From positions 1,251,463 to 1,315,462 of the forward strand of contig OY829654.1 in assembly GCA_963691815.1 (NCBI GenBank): a stretch of 64,000 nucleotides of DNA, given 5' to 3'. The notes beneath the pieces are model-generated. The model was not told the DNA's origin and ran no database searches. It saw only the letters and a list, made by a program, of their open reading frames with translations. Shown piece by piece: positions 36,082 through 45,172 of the stretch. How positions within the stretch are numbered: the first letter of the stretch is position 1; each line of letters starts with the position of its first letter. Both the position numbers and the translations under genes were made by a program. The stretch is from Echiichthys vipera (lineage: Eukaryota > Chordata > Actinopteri > Perciformes > Trachinidae).

Positions 36082-39000
36082 ACCTGTATAATATATAGTA
36101 GAAGTCCCTCACAGGTGTGTGAGCAGGGGCGTGCACAGACTTTTTTAAGGGCAGGGGCGAAAAGGAAAAAGGGCACCCATGCTGCGTTCCTGACACTGGG
36201 ACACGGGACCTCTCCTCCCTGGAGGATGCACTCACACTGTGCCTCCGTACCGTGCCCAAAGAGGTTTCACGGCTAAAGTCGTATAGTCGTAAAGATGACG
36301 TATAGGCAGCAAGAAGCATTCTCCGAGGCCCAGGTAGTGTGTGTACAAACGGGCCTGGAGGGGGGGACAAGGACCCTAAAGCACAGGACGTAGGGACGGT
36401 GTGAGTGCGCCCTAAAGCTCCGACGTCAGAGCGCTCCAGAACATTTAAGTGGTAAACATAAAACATCAAATACGTTAATAAACATATTGTCTAGTGACGG
36501 ATCTCATTGGTCGACATTAGAGCGGAGCCGTTTATGTAAAAGCTGCGTTTGGATATGAAATCAAACTGGGAACAATATCACAAAGCTTTAGTTTTCTGTG
36601 ACACTTGAGATTTAGATTTTTATTCATCAAAACAAAACATTAATGTGTATTAAACAATATACTGTAACAGTAAATTATAAGAGTCCGACAACTAATTGCA
36701 GTATCTAATACATGGGTGTCAAAGTCAAGGATCCGGCCCCCGGATGATATTTGATCAGTATCAGAACCGGCCCGCAAGCCACAGCCGCCTGCTGGTGTTT
36801 TTCACGCACCAAAACTACATTACCCACAATGCAACGGTAGCTCGCGAACTCACTGCAGCGCCGCAGGTGAGCCGCCTCGGCTTCACTATTCATCAGCATT
36901 CAGGGCAGATGTCAACGTTCAGCCCCCCCCCCCCCCCCCCCCCCCCCCAATAACGGCTAAAGGGAAGGTGGACGATGAGAACAGGGTGCTTCAAGCTCAT
37001 GTTCACACAGCTGTGCGTCTTTATCCTGATATTAAGGAACATATTCTTTATTTTATCTTTTGCTGTTTGACGTTTTCCTTGAAACCACAGGCAGAGCCGT
37101 ACAAAAATATTGGATTATTAATTTAACTATTAAATAAAATACGGTTCACTGTGTCAGGTCCTGGTTCAATAGGTTCTATTGGAGATTAGATCTCCACACT
37201 GGTCTGGGAACGCCTCAGGATCCCCCAGTTAGAGCTGGTTAATGTGGCCCGGGAAAGGGAAGTTTGGGGTCCCTGCTAAAGCTGCTGCCCCTGAGACCTG
37301 ATCCAGGACCAGAGGCTGGAGCTGCTGCCCCTGAGACCTGATCCAGGATCAGAGGCTGGAGCTGCTGCCCCTGAGTCCTGATCCAGGACCAGAGGCTGGA
37401 GCTGCTGCCCCTGAGACCTGATCCAGGATCAGAGGCTGGAGCTGCTGCCCCTGAGACCTGAGACCTGAGGCTGAAGATGAGATGAAGCCGTTGTTGTTTC
37501 TCTGTAGGATCCAAACGATGGCTGGACTGGAGGAGAGAGCTGGAGCTGCTGTCAGACCTCGCGTACTTTGGCTTAACAACACTCTCAGGTAGACGCCGAC
37601 GGAGCCGACACCATCTTTAACTTAACTTTGTGTGTGTTTAGTTCGCCGTCTGATGATTCAGTGATAATCCTGTGTGTCACTCTCCTCCCAGGTTACCAAA
37701 CCCTGGGTGAGGAGTATGTCAACATCATCCAGGTGGGTCCAACCAAGCGTCAAATCCCCTCTCGGGCCAGACGAAGCCTCCTTGTCCTCTGCCACTGCTT
37801 CCTTCCCTACCTCCTGGACAAGGTCCTGGTGTGCCTGGAGAACCAGCTGGAGTGTGGGCAGGAGGGCTCTGGTGGTGGTGGTGGTGGAGTCAGGCAGCGG
37901 CAGGCAGCGTCCGGGCCGCTGAGTCTGGAGTCGTGGCTGAGGAGGTGGATGCAGAGGGCAGTGGGGCTGCTGTCGGAGCCCCAGAGGAGAGCGTGCCTGC
38001 CGGTGGTGTTTGTCCTCCGTCAGGGTGTGACCCTCCTGCACCGACTCCACGTGGCTCTGTTCTACATCAGCGGCTCCTTCTACCACCTGTCCAAGAGGGC
38101 GGCTGCTGTCAGCTACGTAGGTGACTTCTGTACGTGTCATAGCTGCACAGAAAAGTGGACTCACAGCGTAAAATCATCGTGTGTGTGTGTGTGTTTCTGT
38201 GTGTGTGTGTGTGTGTGTGTAGCTGCGTGTGCTGGGGCCCAACAGCAATGACGACAGCATCCGGAGCAGCTACAGGCTGCTGGGGGTGGTGTCCCTCCTC
38301 CAGCTCCTCATCACTGTGAGTCTGCAGCTCAACAACTTCAGACAGAAGCAGAGAGCCAGGCAGGAGTGGAAGCTCTACAGGAACCTCAGGTACAGGACCA
38401 GGTCCAGACCAGAGGACACGGCTCTGTAGGGGGTCACCTGCCTTCCTGTGGACGGCCCCTCAGACGCCCTCTCTTTCTGGTCTTAGGGCGCACTCCCACT
38501 GTGCCTCCGTCCCGTGTCCCAGCACGTTTCACCCGTATAGTCTGGTTCCTTTGACCAGGTTGAGTGCAACCGTACCGCGTCTAGGAGCGGCACGCTTGCC
38601 GTCCACGGCCCGTGGCACAGTGTGAGTGCGCCCTCAGACAATACATAATGCAGCTGTAGGTCCTGTTTGAGGTTGACGCTGCTCTCTGTCTCCAGCCCTC
38701 AGCGCGCACACACCCCCGGCCCCAGAGCTGCCAGCTGCATCCTCTGTCTGGAGGAGCGGAGACACACCACCTGCACCCCCTGTGGACACCTCTTCTGCTG
38801 GGAGTGCATCACAGAGTGGAGCAACACCAAGGTGAGGCTCAAGTCAGGGTGTTTGGAATCAGGGGTGGACGTGATGTGACCATATCAGAACGTGCTGCAG
38901 CGTCTGACAAATATACATAATTATATTTATAGATGATATTTGCTGTGTTGTGTCTGTGTCATGTTGAGTCAGGCAAATTGGGTTTACGTAGAGACGGGCG

Positions 39001-39632
39001 ACGGGAGAGTTTACGTAGAGACGGACGACGGGAGAGTTTACGTAGAGACGGACGACGGGAGAGTTTACGTAGAGACGGACGACGGGAGAGTTTACGTAGA
39101 GAAGGACGACGGGAGAGTTTACGTAGAGACGGACGACGGGAGAGTTTACGTAGAGACGGACGACGGGAGAGTTTACGTAGAGACGGACGACGGGAGAGTT
39201 TACGTAGAGACGGACGACGGGAGAGTTTACGTAGAGACGGACGACGGGAGAGTTTACGTAGAGACGGACGACGGGAGAGTTTACGTAGAGACGGACGACG
39301 GGAGAGTTTACGTAGAGACGGACGACGGGAGAGTTTACGTAGAGACGGACGACGGGAGAGTTTACGTAGAGACGGACGACGGGAGAGTTTACGTAGAGAC
39401 GGACGACGGGAGAGTTTACGTAGAGACGGACGACGGGAGAGTTTACGTAGAGACGGACGACGGGAGAGTTTACGTAGAGACGGACGACAGGAGAGTTTAC
39501 GTAGAGACGGACGACGGGAGCGTGTTCACACCCGTCACAGATCTGTTCTCCGTCCCACAGGCAGAGTGCCCCCTGTGTCGGGAGAAGTTCCAGCCTCACA
39601 GACTGGTGTACCTGAGGAACTACAGCGCCTGA
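35673..39632 (+). CDS. pex10: Peroxisome biogenesis factor 10 (RING E3 ubiquitin ligase), 6 exons
   Basis: Exons: 35673-35784, 37508-37588, 37692-38116, 38223-38389, 38696-38831, 39561-39632. All introns are GT-AG, phases agree, and the product is 330 aa (human about 326). Family knowledge: Pex10 works with Pex2 and Pex12 in the peroxisomal membrane to ubiquitinate the import receptor Pex5 so that it can be recycled. Seen: conserved N-terminal blocks ELELLSDLAYFGLTTL and GYQTLGEEYVNIIQV; hydrophobic helices around residues 93-113 and 180-198; a Gly run near residue 125; and a C-terminal C3HC4 RING with ligands C276, C279, C291, H293, C296, C299, C310 and C313. Intron 5 splits the RING before its last Cys pair. 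The ATG at 35673 is the first in frame and gives the expected N-terminus (QKDEHYR motif). Introns 1 and 4 carry MITE pieces, and intron 5 is mostly a 27-bp minisatellite. Identity is very secure; the exact exon 4 donor is inferred from phase. Confidence 0.96.
35826..35947. repeat. Five 24-bp units, each a 16-bp perfect palindrome
   Basis: AAGCTAACGTTAGCTT is its own reverse complement and repeats every 24 bp with spacers ATCTAAAC or ATTTAAAC. It starts about 40 bp into pex10 intron 1. The fifth copy ends GCTC instead of GCTT. Confidence 0.95.
36124..36180 (+). mobile_element. Terminal fragment related to the 41859-42488 element
   Basis: CAGGGGCGTGCACAGAC followed by AAGGGCAGGGGCG is the inverted counterpart of the right end at 42440-42488. 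It lies in pex10 intron 1. Confidence 0.45.
36224..36412 (+). mobile_element. Internally deleted Harbinger-like MITE in pex10 intron 1 (copy I)
   Basis: Both ends are recognisable, but most of the middle, including the coding start and E-boxes, is deleted. TAA follows the right end. Confidence 0.6.
36705..36900 (+). mobile_element. hAT-like transposon fragment
   Basis: ATGGGTGTCAAAGTCAAGGA followed by CCCGGCC-type text and ACTACATTACCCACAATGCA resembles the CAGGGGTGTCAAACTCA hAT group widespread in fish. Non-coding, in pex10 intron 1. Confidence 0.45.
36924..36949. repeat. Poly-C run
   Basis: About 26 C; similar runs at 2360-2376 and 45787-45804. Confidence 0.9.
37175..37490 (+). mobile_element. 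LINE 3' tail with about 39-bp tandem expansion in pex10 intron 1
   Basis: The common tail is followed by about five copies of a 39-bp unit (GGAGCTGCTGCCCCTGAGAC...), ending just before pex10 exon 2 at 37508. Confidence 0.65.
38486..38633 (+). mobile_element. Internally deleted Harbinger-like MITE in pex10 intron 4 (copy J)
   Basis: 148 bp, GGGCGC...GCGCCC, TTA on the left and TCA on the right. It occupies about half of the 306-bp intron 4. Confidence 0.7.
38985..39525. repeat. 27-bp minisatellite in pex10 intron 5, about 20 copies
   Basis: Unit GTTTACGTAGAGACGGACGA plus CGGGAGA. Nearly homogeneous, with single-base variants at 39102 and 39489. One + frame (VYVETDDGR repeated) is open through into exon 6. 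Confidence 0.95.
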
Positions 39633-39762
39633 ACACACACACACACGCACACACACACACACACACTGTAGCCTCTTCAGGTGTACTCCTTTATGTTCTT
39701 TATGTGGAACAAAAGTTGTTAATTGACGGTAACGTTGTGGATTGTATCAATCGAATCTTGTA

Positions 39763-39788
39763 AATAAACTTTAACAGATGCAAATAAA
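39763..39788 (+). terminator. pex10: pex10 polyadenylation signals
   Basis: Two AATAAA hexamers at 39763-39768 and 39783-39788 lie about 130-155 bp after the pex10 stop. This gives a short 3'UTR that contains a CA repeat at 39633-39666. Confidence 0.75.
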
Positions 39789-40253
39789 ATGATTTATCCA
39801 AATATTTATTCTGTGTTGTTTTTAAACTTAACCGTTACAGATTACTGCTGTCATTAGTGATCGACTGATGCATCGGTCGGTCGATGTTTGTGTGTTCTGA
39901 CGTGTATCGTATCGGCCGATGCGTGCGGCTGCGTTCACCGAGACTTTAACACGTGTTTGTTCCCGTCATTCTTCACAGACGGGCGTCCACAGGCAGCTCT
40001 GTGATGCTGCAGACGCCTATTTTAAGTTCAATAAATGTTCCTTTTTCTTATGATTGAGACTCGTAACATTTGTTTACATCTTTGTGTCAATTTTATGATG
40101 TAAACTGAGGGAGAAAAAGTAGAATCAGCTCAAGAAAATCGGCGGTCCGTGTCGGTCGCTTCAGCTCGGTTTCCTTCACGTTTCCTTGAAAACATAATCT
40201 TTAAATACAAATATTGCCTGGTTTCTAATTTCTGTAGTTTGATTGGATACAGT

Positions 40254-40605
40254 GAGAAGTTCAGCATCCGTGAGGAACTCGGAGTAGAGCCGCTGCTCCT
40301 TTGCGTTGAAAGGAGCCAGTTGAGGTGGTTCAGGATCATCTGGTAAGGATGAACCCTGGGCGCCTCCCTAGGGAGGTGTTCCAGGCACGTCCAGCTGGGA
40401 GGAGGCCTCGGGGAAGACCCAGGACCAGGTGGAGAGATTAGATCTCCACACTGGCCTGGGAACGCCTCAGGATCCCCCAGTTAGAGCTGGTTAATGTGGC
40501 CCGGGAAAGGGAAGTTTGGGGTCCCCTGCTGGAGCTGCTGCCTCTGAGACCTGATCCAGGATCAGAGGCTGAAGATGAGATGAGATGAGATGAGATGAGA
40601 TTGGA
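40254..40605 (+). mobile_element. LINE 3' tail fragment downstream of pex10
   Basis: Begins at AGAAGTTCAGCATCCGTGAG and ends in repeated GAGAT units. Colinear with 14887-15215. Confidence 0.65.
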
Positions 40606-41273
40606 TATACTTATAATTTGTGTATTTTAAATCTTGTATGAAAACAGACTGTTTGTGTATTTCTGTCCGTCTCTGGCTGTGGTGAAGTGGAGTGAGGTGT
40701 TTAAAGGCAGGACATCGGAGCACTTCATCTCATGCTTCTTCCACAACACAAGTGTCGACACTGAGGAGGAGCTGCTGAGTCCCTTTGGACCTTCAGACCT
40801 GCAGAGGACTGTGCTGCATCACTGCACCGGGTGTGTCTCATCTCTCTTTGGCTTAAGTCTGAAAAGTTTGTGCAGTCGGCCCCAAAACTTAACGTGGGAA
40901 TGGTTTCTGAGAGCCCAGAGCAGCTGCCAGCGTTCAGAAGTGTTTACACCCAAACACTCGGTCCCGACGCACCCGTGCAGACGCTCCGTCCCGTCGACAC
41001 CCAGCCCTCCTCGCTCCGCTGACGGTTTGGGGGATCAGACGTTCTCCTATGACGGTGGAAGCAGCTGCTGCTGATCCCAGAGCTGAGGAACGCTGCTCTG
41101 ATGTCTGCTGCTCCTCTCTCCTCATCACTAACAGCTCATTACATCCTTAAAGAGAATGAACTGTGCAGTGTGAACGTCTCCTCTCTGTCGTCTGGGAGGA
41201 AACAGGAAAGATGGATCATGTTTCAGCTGCAGGACGATTTCCTGAGTCGACACGAAGAGAAACTCAACTGAGA

Positions 41274-41390
41274 ATCAGTTCAGTTTTATTTAAAGTGCCA
41301 AATCCTAACAAACGTTATCTCAGGACACTTTACAGAGCAGGTAAAGACCAAACTCTACGGTCTAACGATGGTTTCAGAGAACTGCCGATG
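41274..41390 (+). repeat. Dispersed teleost repeat, second copy
   Basis: Matches 8400-8545 over about 90 bp. Non-coding. Confidence 0.55.
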
Positions 41391-41559
41391 TTAAAGTGTC
41401 CTGCTGCACCACTGGACCAAAGGGTTTCTGTACTTCTTCTGTGGTGTCATGGTGTGATGACGGCAGCAGAGATAAGTTGATGCTGACCAGGTGGTTCATG
41501 CTGCCACCTGCTGGTCTCTCAATGATACAGCAGGAACACTTCATGTCTCTGTTCATCGT

Positions 41560-41567
41560 TCACACAC

Positions 41568-41612
<45 letters not shown>
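41560..41612. repeat. CA microsatellite
   Basis: About 25 CA units with one CG step. Confidence 0.95.
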
Positions 41613-41616
<4 letters not shown>

Positions 41617-41858
41617 CCTGTGGTCCTGGTTCTTGGTTTCTCTTCTTCTGTGTCAGGATGTGACTCACCGTGTCTGTGTTTGCTGCTGTCACATCTTTTT
41701 TTTTCCAGAGGTAATAAAACAGAGTTTATGCTCTCGCTCTCATTTACAACATTATTGCACATCGCTCCCCCGGCCCCTGACCTCGATTCTGCCGGATCTC
41801 AAAAACAATGAAGCAATTACGTTTTATGCCACATGTGCAACTTCCTGTCTGCCCCGAT

Positions 41859-42488
41859 CAGTGGCGTGCACGAAGGCACATGGCCATACTGTTGAAAAAC
41901 ATGTGCTAAACTGCACTCTAGAAGTCTAAACGTGTGCTAAAGTGTCCTCTGGGAGCCAAAACATGTGTTATTTTGTCCTCTAGAAACCCAAACGTGTGTT
42001 AAAGTGTCCTCTAGGAGCATAAGCGTGCGCTAAAGTTCCCTCTAGGAACATAAACGTGTGCTAAAGTGTCCTCTAGGAGTATTAACGTGTGCTAAAGTGT
42101 CCTCTAGGAGCCTAAACATGTGCTAAAGTGTCCTCTAGGAATCTAAACGTGTGTTAAAGTGTCCTCTAGGAGCATAAACATGTGTTAAAGTGTCCTCTAG
42201 GAGCATAAACGTGTGCTAAAGTGTCCTCTAGGAGCATAAACATGTGTTAAAGTGTCCTCTAGACACCAAAACGTGTGCTAAAGTGTCCTCTAGGAGCATA
42301 AACATGTGCTAAAGTGTCCTCTAGGAGCATAAACGTGTGTTAAAGTGTCCTCTAGGAACATAAATGTGTGCTAAAGTGTCCTCTAGGAGCATAAACGTGT
42401 ATTAAAGTGCTCTCTTCAGTGGCGAGGAGGCTTTGGTGCCCTTTTTTCCTTCCCGCCCCGGCCCTTCAACAGTCTGTGCACGCCCCTG
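41859..42488 (+). mobile_element. Inverted-end element carrying a 31-bp minisatellite
   Basis: Left end CAGTGGCGTGCAC and right end GTGCACGCCCCTG are imperfect inverted repeats. Just inside each is a short arm, CTGTTGAA on the left and TTCAACAG on the right. The interior is about 16 copies of the 31-bp repeat. A related terminus (CAGGGGCGTGCACAGAC) is at 36124-36180. The CAG...CTG ends suggest hAT, but no 8-bp duplication was found. Confidence 0.55.
41905..42410 (+). repeat. 31-bp minisatellite, array 1 (+), about 16 copies
   Basis: Unit CTAAAGTGTCCTCTAGGAGC plus ATAAACGTGTG, with variants such as GTTAAAG and GGAACAT. It lies inside the inverted-end element 41859-42488. Confidence 0.95.
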
Positions 42489-42539
42489 CTGTTTATCTCA
42501 GAGCTCCTTAACTGAACAGTAGGAGCACGAGCACGATCA

Positions 42540-42625
42540 CGCGCTGCTCCGCTGTCCACTTCCTCTCTCAGAGGCTCGGGTCACATGACAGAGAGGACCG
42601 GCTCCACACACTCCTGCAGCCGAAG
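42540..42625 (+). promoter_or_regulatory. renbp: Probable renbp promoter and 5'UTR exon
   Basis: A GC-rich stretch with TCACATGA (an M-box/E-box type site, about 42582-42589) ends in a good splice donor, GAAG|GTAAG at 42625. A pyrimidine-rich acceptor just before the renbp start codon would place the coding exon at 45167. Intron 1 would then be 42626-45166 and almost entirely tandem repeat. The joining is inferred; there is no transcript evidence here. Confidence 0.5.
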
Positions 42626-42842
42626 GTAAGAACACTCGTGCGGGCTTTGAGAGCTCCGTGGTGCCCCCGGGAGCTCCACGCAGGGATGACGGCCGCAGTG
42701 AAGCTGCAGCCGGGCCGAGCACCGTGTGACTCACCGTCCGGTCCCCGGGTCTGACCGAGGAACGGGTGTTTTTAACGGCACCGGGAACCAGCTGGTGGGG
42801 GGGGGGTCATTCCAGGCTGCAGCCGTGTTCATCCTCTTAGTT

Positions 42843-44439
42843 CATGTTCATAAACACATCATGTTTACATGCTTTATGATCATAAACACATGTTTACATG
42901 CTTTATGATCATAAACACATCATGTTTACATGCTTTATGATCATAAACACATCATGTTTACATGCTTTATGATCATAAACACATGTTTACATGCTTTATG
43001 TTCATAAACACATATTTACATGCTTTATGATCATAAACACACCATGTTTACATGCTTTATGTTCATAAACACATGTTTACATGCTTTATGATCATAAACA
43101 CATCATGTTTACATGCTTTATGTTCATAAACACATGTTTACATGCTTTATGATCATAAACACATCATGTTTACATGCTTTATGTTCATAAACACATCATG
43201 TTTACATGCTTTATGATCATAAACACATCATGTTTACATGCTTTATGATCATAAACACATCATGTTTACATGCTTTATGATCATAAACACATGTTTACAT
43301 GCTTTATGATCATAAACACATCATGTTTACATGCTTTATGATCATAAACACATCATGTTTACATGCTTTATGATCATAAACACATGTTTACATGCTTTAT
43401 GATCATAAACACATCATGTTTACATGCTTTATGATCATAAACACATGTTAACATGCTTTATGTTCATAAACACATGTTTACATGCTTTATGATCATAAAC
43501 ACATGTTAACATGCTTTATGATCATAAACACATCATGTTTACATGCTTTATGTTCATAAACACATGTTTACATGCTTTATGATCGTAAACACATCATGTT
43601 TACATGCTTTATGATCATAAACACATGTTTACATGCTTTATGATCATAAACACATCATGTTTACATGCTTTATGTTCATAAACACATGTTTACATGCTTT
43701 ATGATCGTAAACACATCATGTTTACATGCTTTATGATCATAAACACATGTTTACATGCTTTATGATCATAAACACATCATGTTTACATGCTTTATGATCA
43801 TAAACACATGTTTACATGCTTTATGTTCATAAACACATCATGTTTACATGCTTTATGATCATAAACACATCATGTTTACATGCTTTATGTTCATAAACAC
43901 ATCATGTTTACATGCTTTATGATCATAAACACATCATGTTTACATGCTTTATGATCGTAAACACATCATGTTTACATGCTTTATGATCATAAACACATCA
44001 TGTTTACATGCTTTATGTTCATAAACACATCATGTTTACATGCTTTATGATCATAAACACATCATGTTTACATGCTTTATGATCATAAACACATCATGTT
44101 TACATGCTTTATGATCATAAACACATCATGTTTACATGCTTTATGTTCATAAACACATCATGTTTACATGCTTTATGATCGTAAACACATCATGTTTACA
44201 TGCTTTATGATCATAAACACATCATGTTTACATGCTTTATGATCATAAACACATGTTTACATGCTTTATGATCATAAACACATGTTTACATGCTTTATGA
44301 TCATAACCACATCATGTTTACATGCTTTATGATCATAAACACATGTTTACATGCTTTATGATCATAAACACATGTTTACATGCTTTATGATCATAAACAC
44401 ATGTTTACATGCTTTATGATCATAAACACATGTTTCCAT
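42843..44439 (+). repeat. 29/32-bp AT-rich minisatellite in renbp intron 1, about 52 copies
   Basis: Unit ATGATCATAAACACATCATG plus TTTACATGCTTT (32 bp) or without CAT (29 bp); the two lengths alternate irregularly. Each unit has TGTTTAC and ATAAACA, both forkhead-type matches. Confidence 0.95.
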
Positions 44440-44530
44440 GGTAGCAGCAAATAGCGTTGGGCGTTGCTGGTTGCCAGGGTTGTCTGTTGTTGTGTGCAGC
44501 TACTGTAGGCTGGCACTGGGTGAAATGGAG
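44439..44530 (+). repeat. About 95-bp repeat, inverted copy at 55845-55945
   Basis: GGTTGCCAGGGTTGTCTGTT and CACTGGGTGAAATGGAG match the reverse complement of 55845-55945 upstream of lrif1. Here it sits between the forkhead-site array and the inverted 31-bp array. Confidence 0.6.
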
Positions 44531-45055
44531 TTTTGGCTCCTAGAGGACACTTTAACACACGTTTAGGTTCCTAGAGGACACTTTAGCACACGTTTATGCT
44601 CCTAGAGGACACTTTAACACACGTTTATGCTCCTAGAGGACACTTTAACACACGTTTATGCTCCTAGAGGGCACTTTAACACACGTTTATGCTCCTAGAG
44701 GACACTTTAGCACACGTTTATGCTCCTAGAGGACACTTTAGCACACGTTTATGCTCCTAGAGGACACTTTAACACACGTTTATGCTCCTAGAGGACACTT
44801 TAACACACGTTTAGGCTCCTAGAGGACACTTTTACATGTGTTTTGGCTCCTAGAGGACACTTTAACACACGTTTATGCTCCTAGAGGACACTTTAACATG
44901 TGTTTTGGCTCCTAGAGGACACTTTAACACACGTTTATGCTCCTAGAGGACACTTTAACACACGTTTTAGCTCCTAGAGACACTTTAACACACGTTTAGG
45001 CTCCTAGAGGACACTTTAGCACACGTTTATGCTCCTAGAGGGCACTTCAACAAGC
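44527..45055 (-). repeat. 31-bp minisatellite, array 2 (inverted), about 17 copies
   Basis: Reverse complement of the 41905-42410 unit (GCTCCTAGAGGACACTTTA). It ends at TTTTTCAACAACG, the inverse of the GTTGAAAAA end of array 1, about 100 bp before the first renbp coding exon. Confidence 0.95.
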
Positions 45056-45172
45056 GTTTGGCTCCAAGCAAACACTTTTTCAACAACGCCCACCCCCTGT
45101 GCAAGCCAGTGCTTGTAAAGCAAACAAGTGAATGTCATACATCACACCTTTCATGCTCCTTTGAAGGGAATC

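Larger units (their letters stand above)
39790..41858. other. Spacer between pex10 and renbp
   Basis: Contains a GCATCGGTCGGTCGATG-type inverted repeat scrap at about 39855-39935, a LINE tail and the 41274 repeat. A 146-codon frame at 40634-41074 is not recognised. Confidence 0.45.

Noticed and set aside
38859..39662. 267-codon minus-strand frame in pex10 intron 5
   Set aside because: The 27-bp minisatellite is open in most frames on both strands.
40634..41074. 146-codon frame as a real exon
   Set aside because: No recognisable family, and it lies next to LINE and other repeats; could be chance.
42843..44439. CRISPR-like array
   Set aside because: Units are contiguous tandem repeats with no unique spacers, in a eukaryotic intron.
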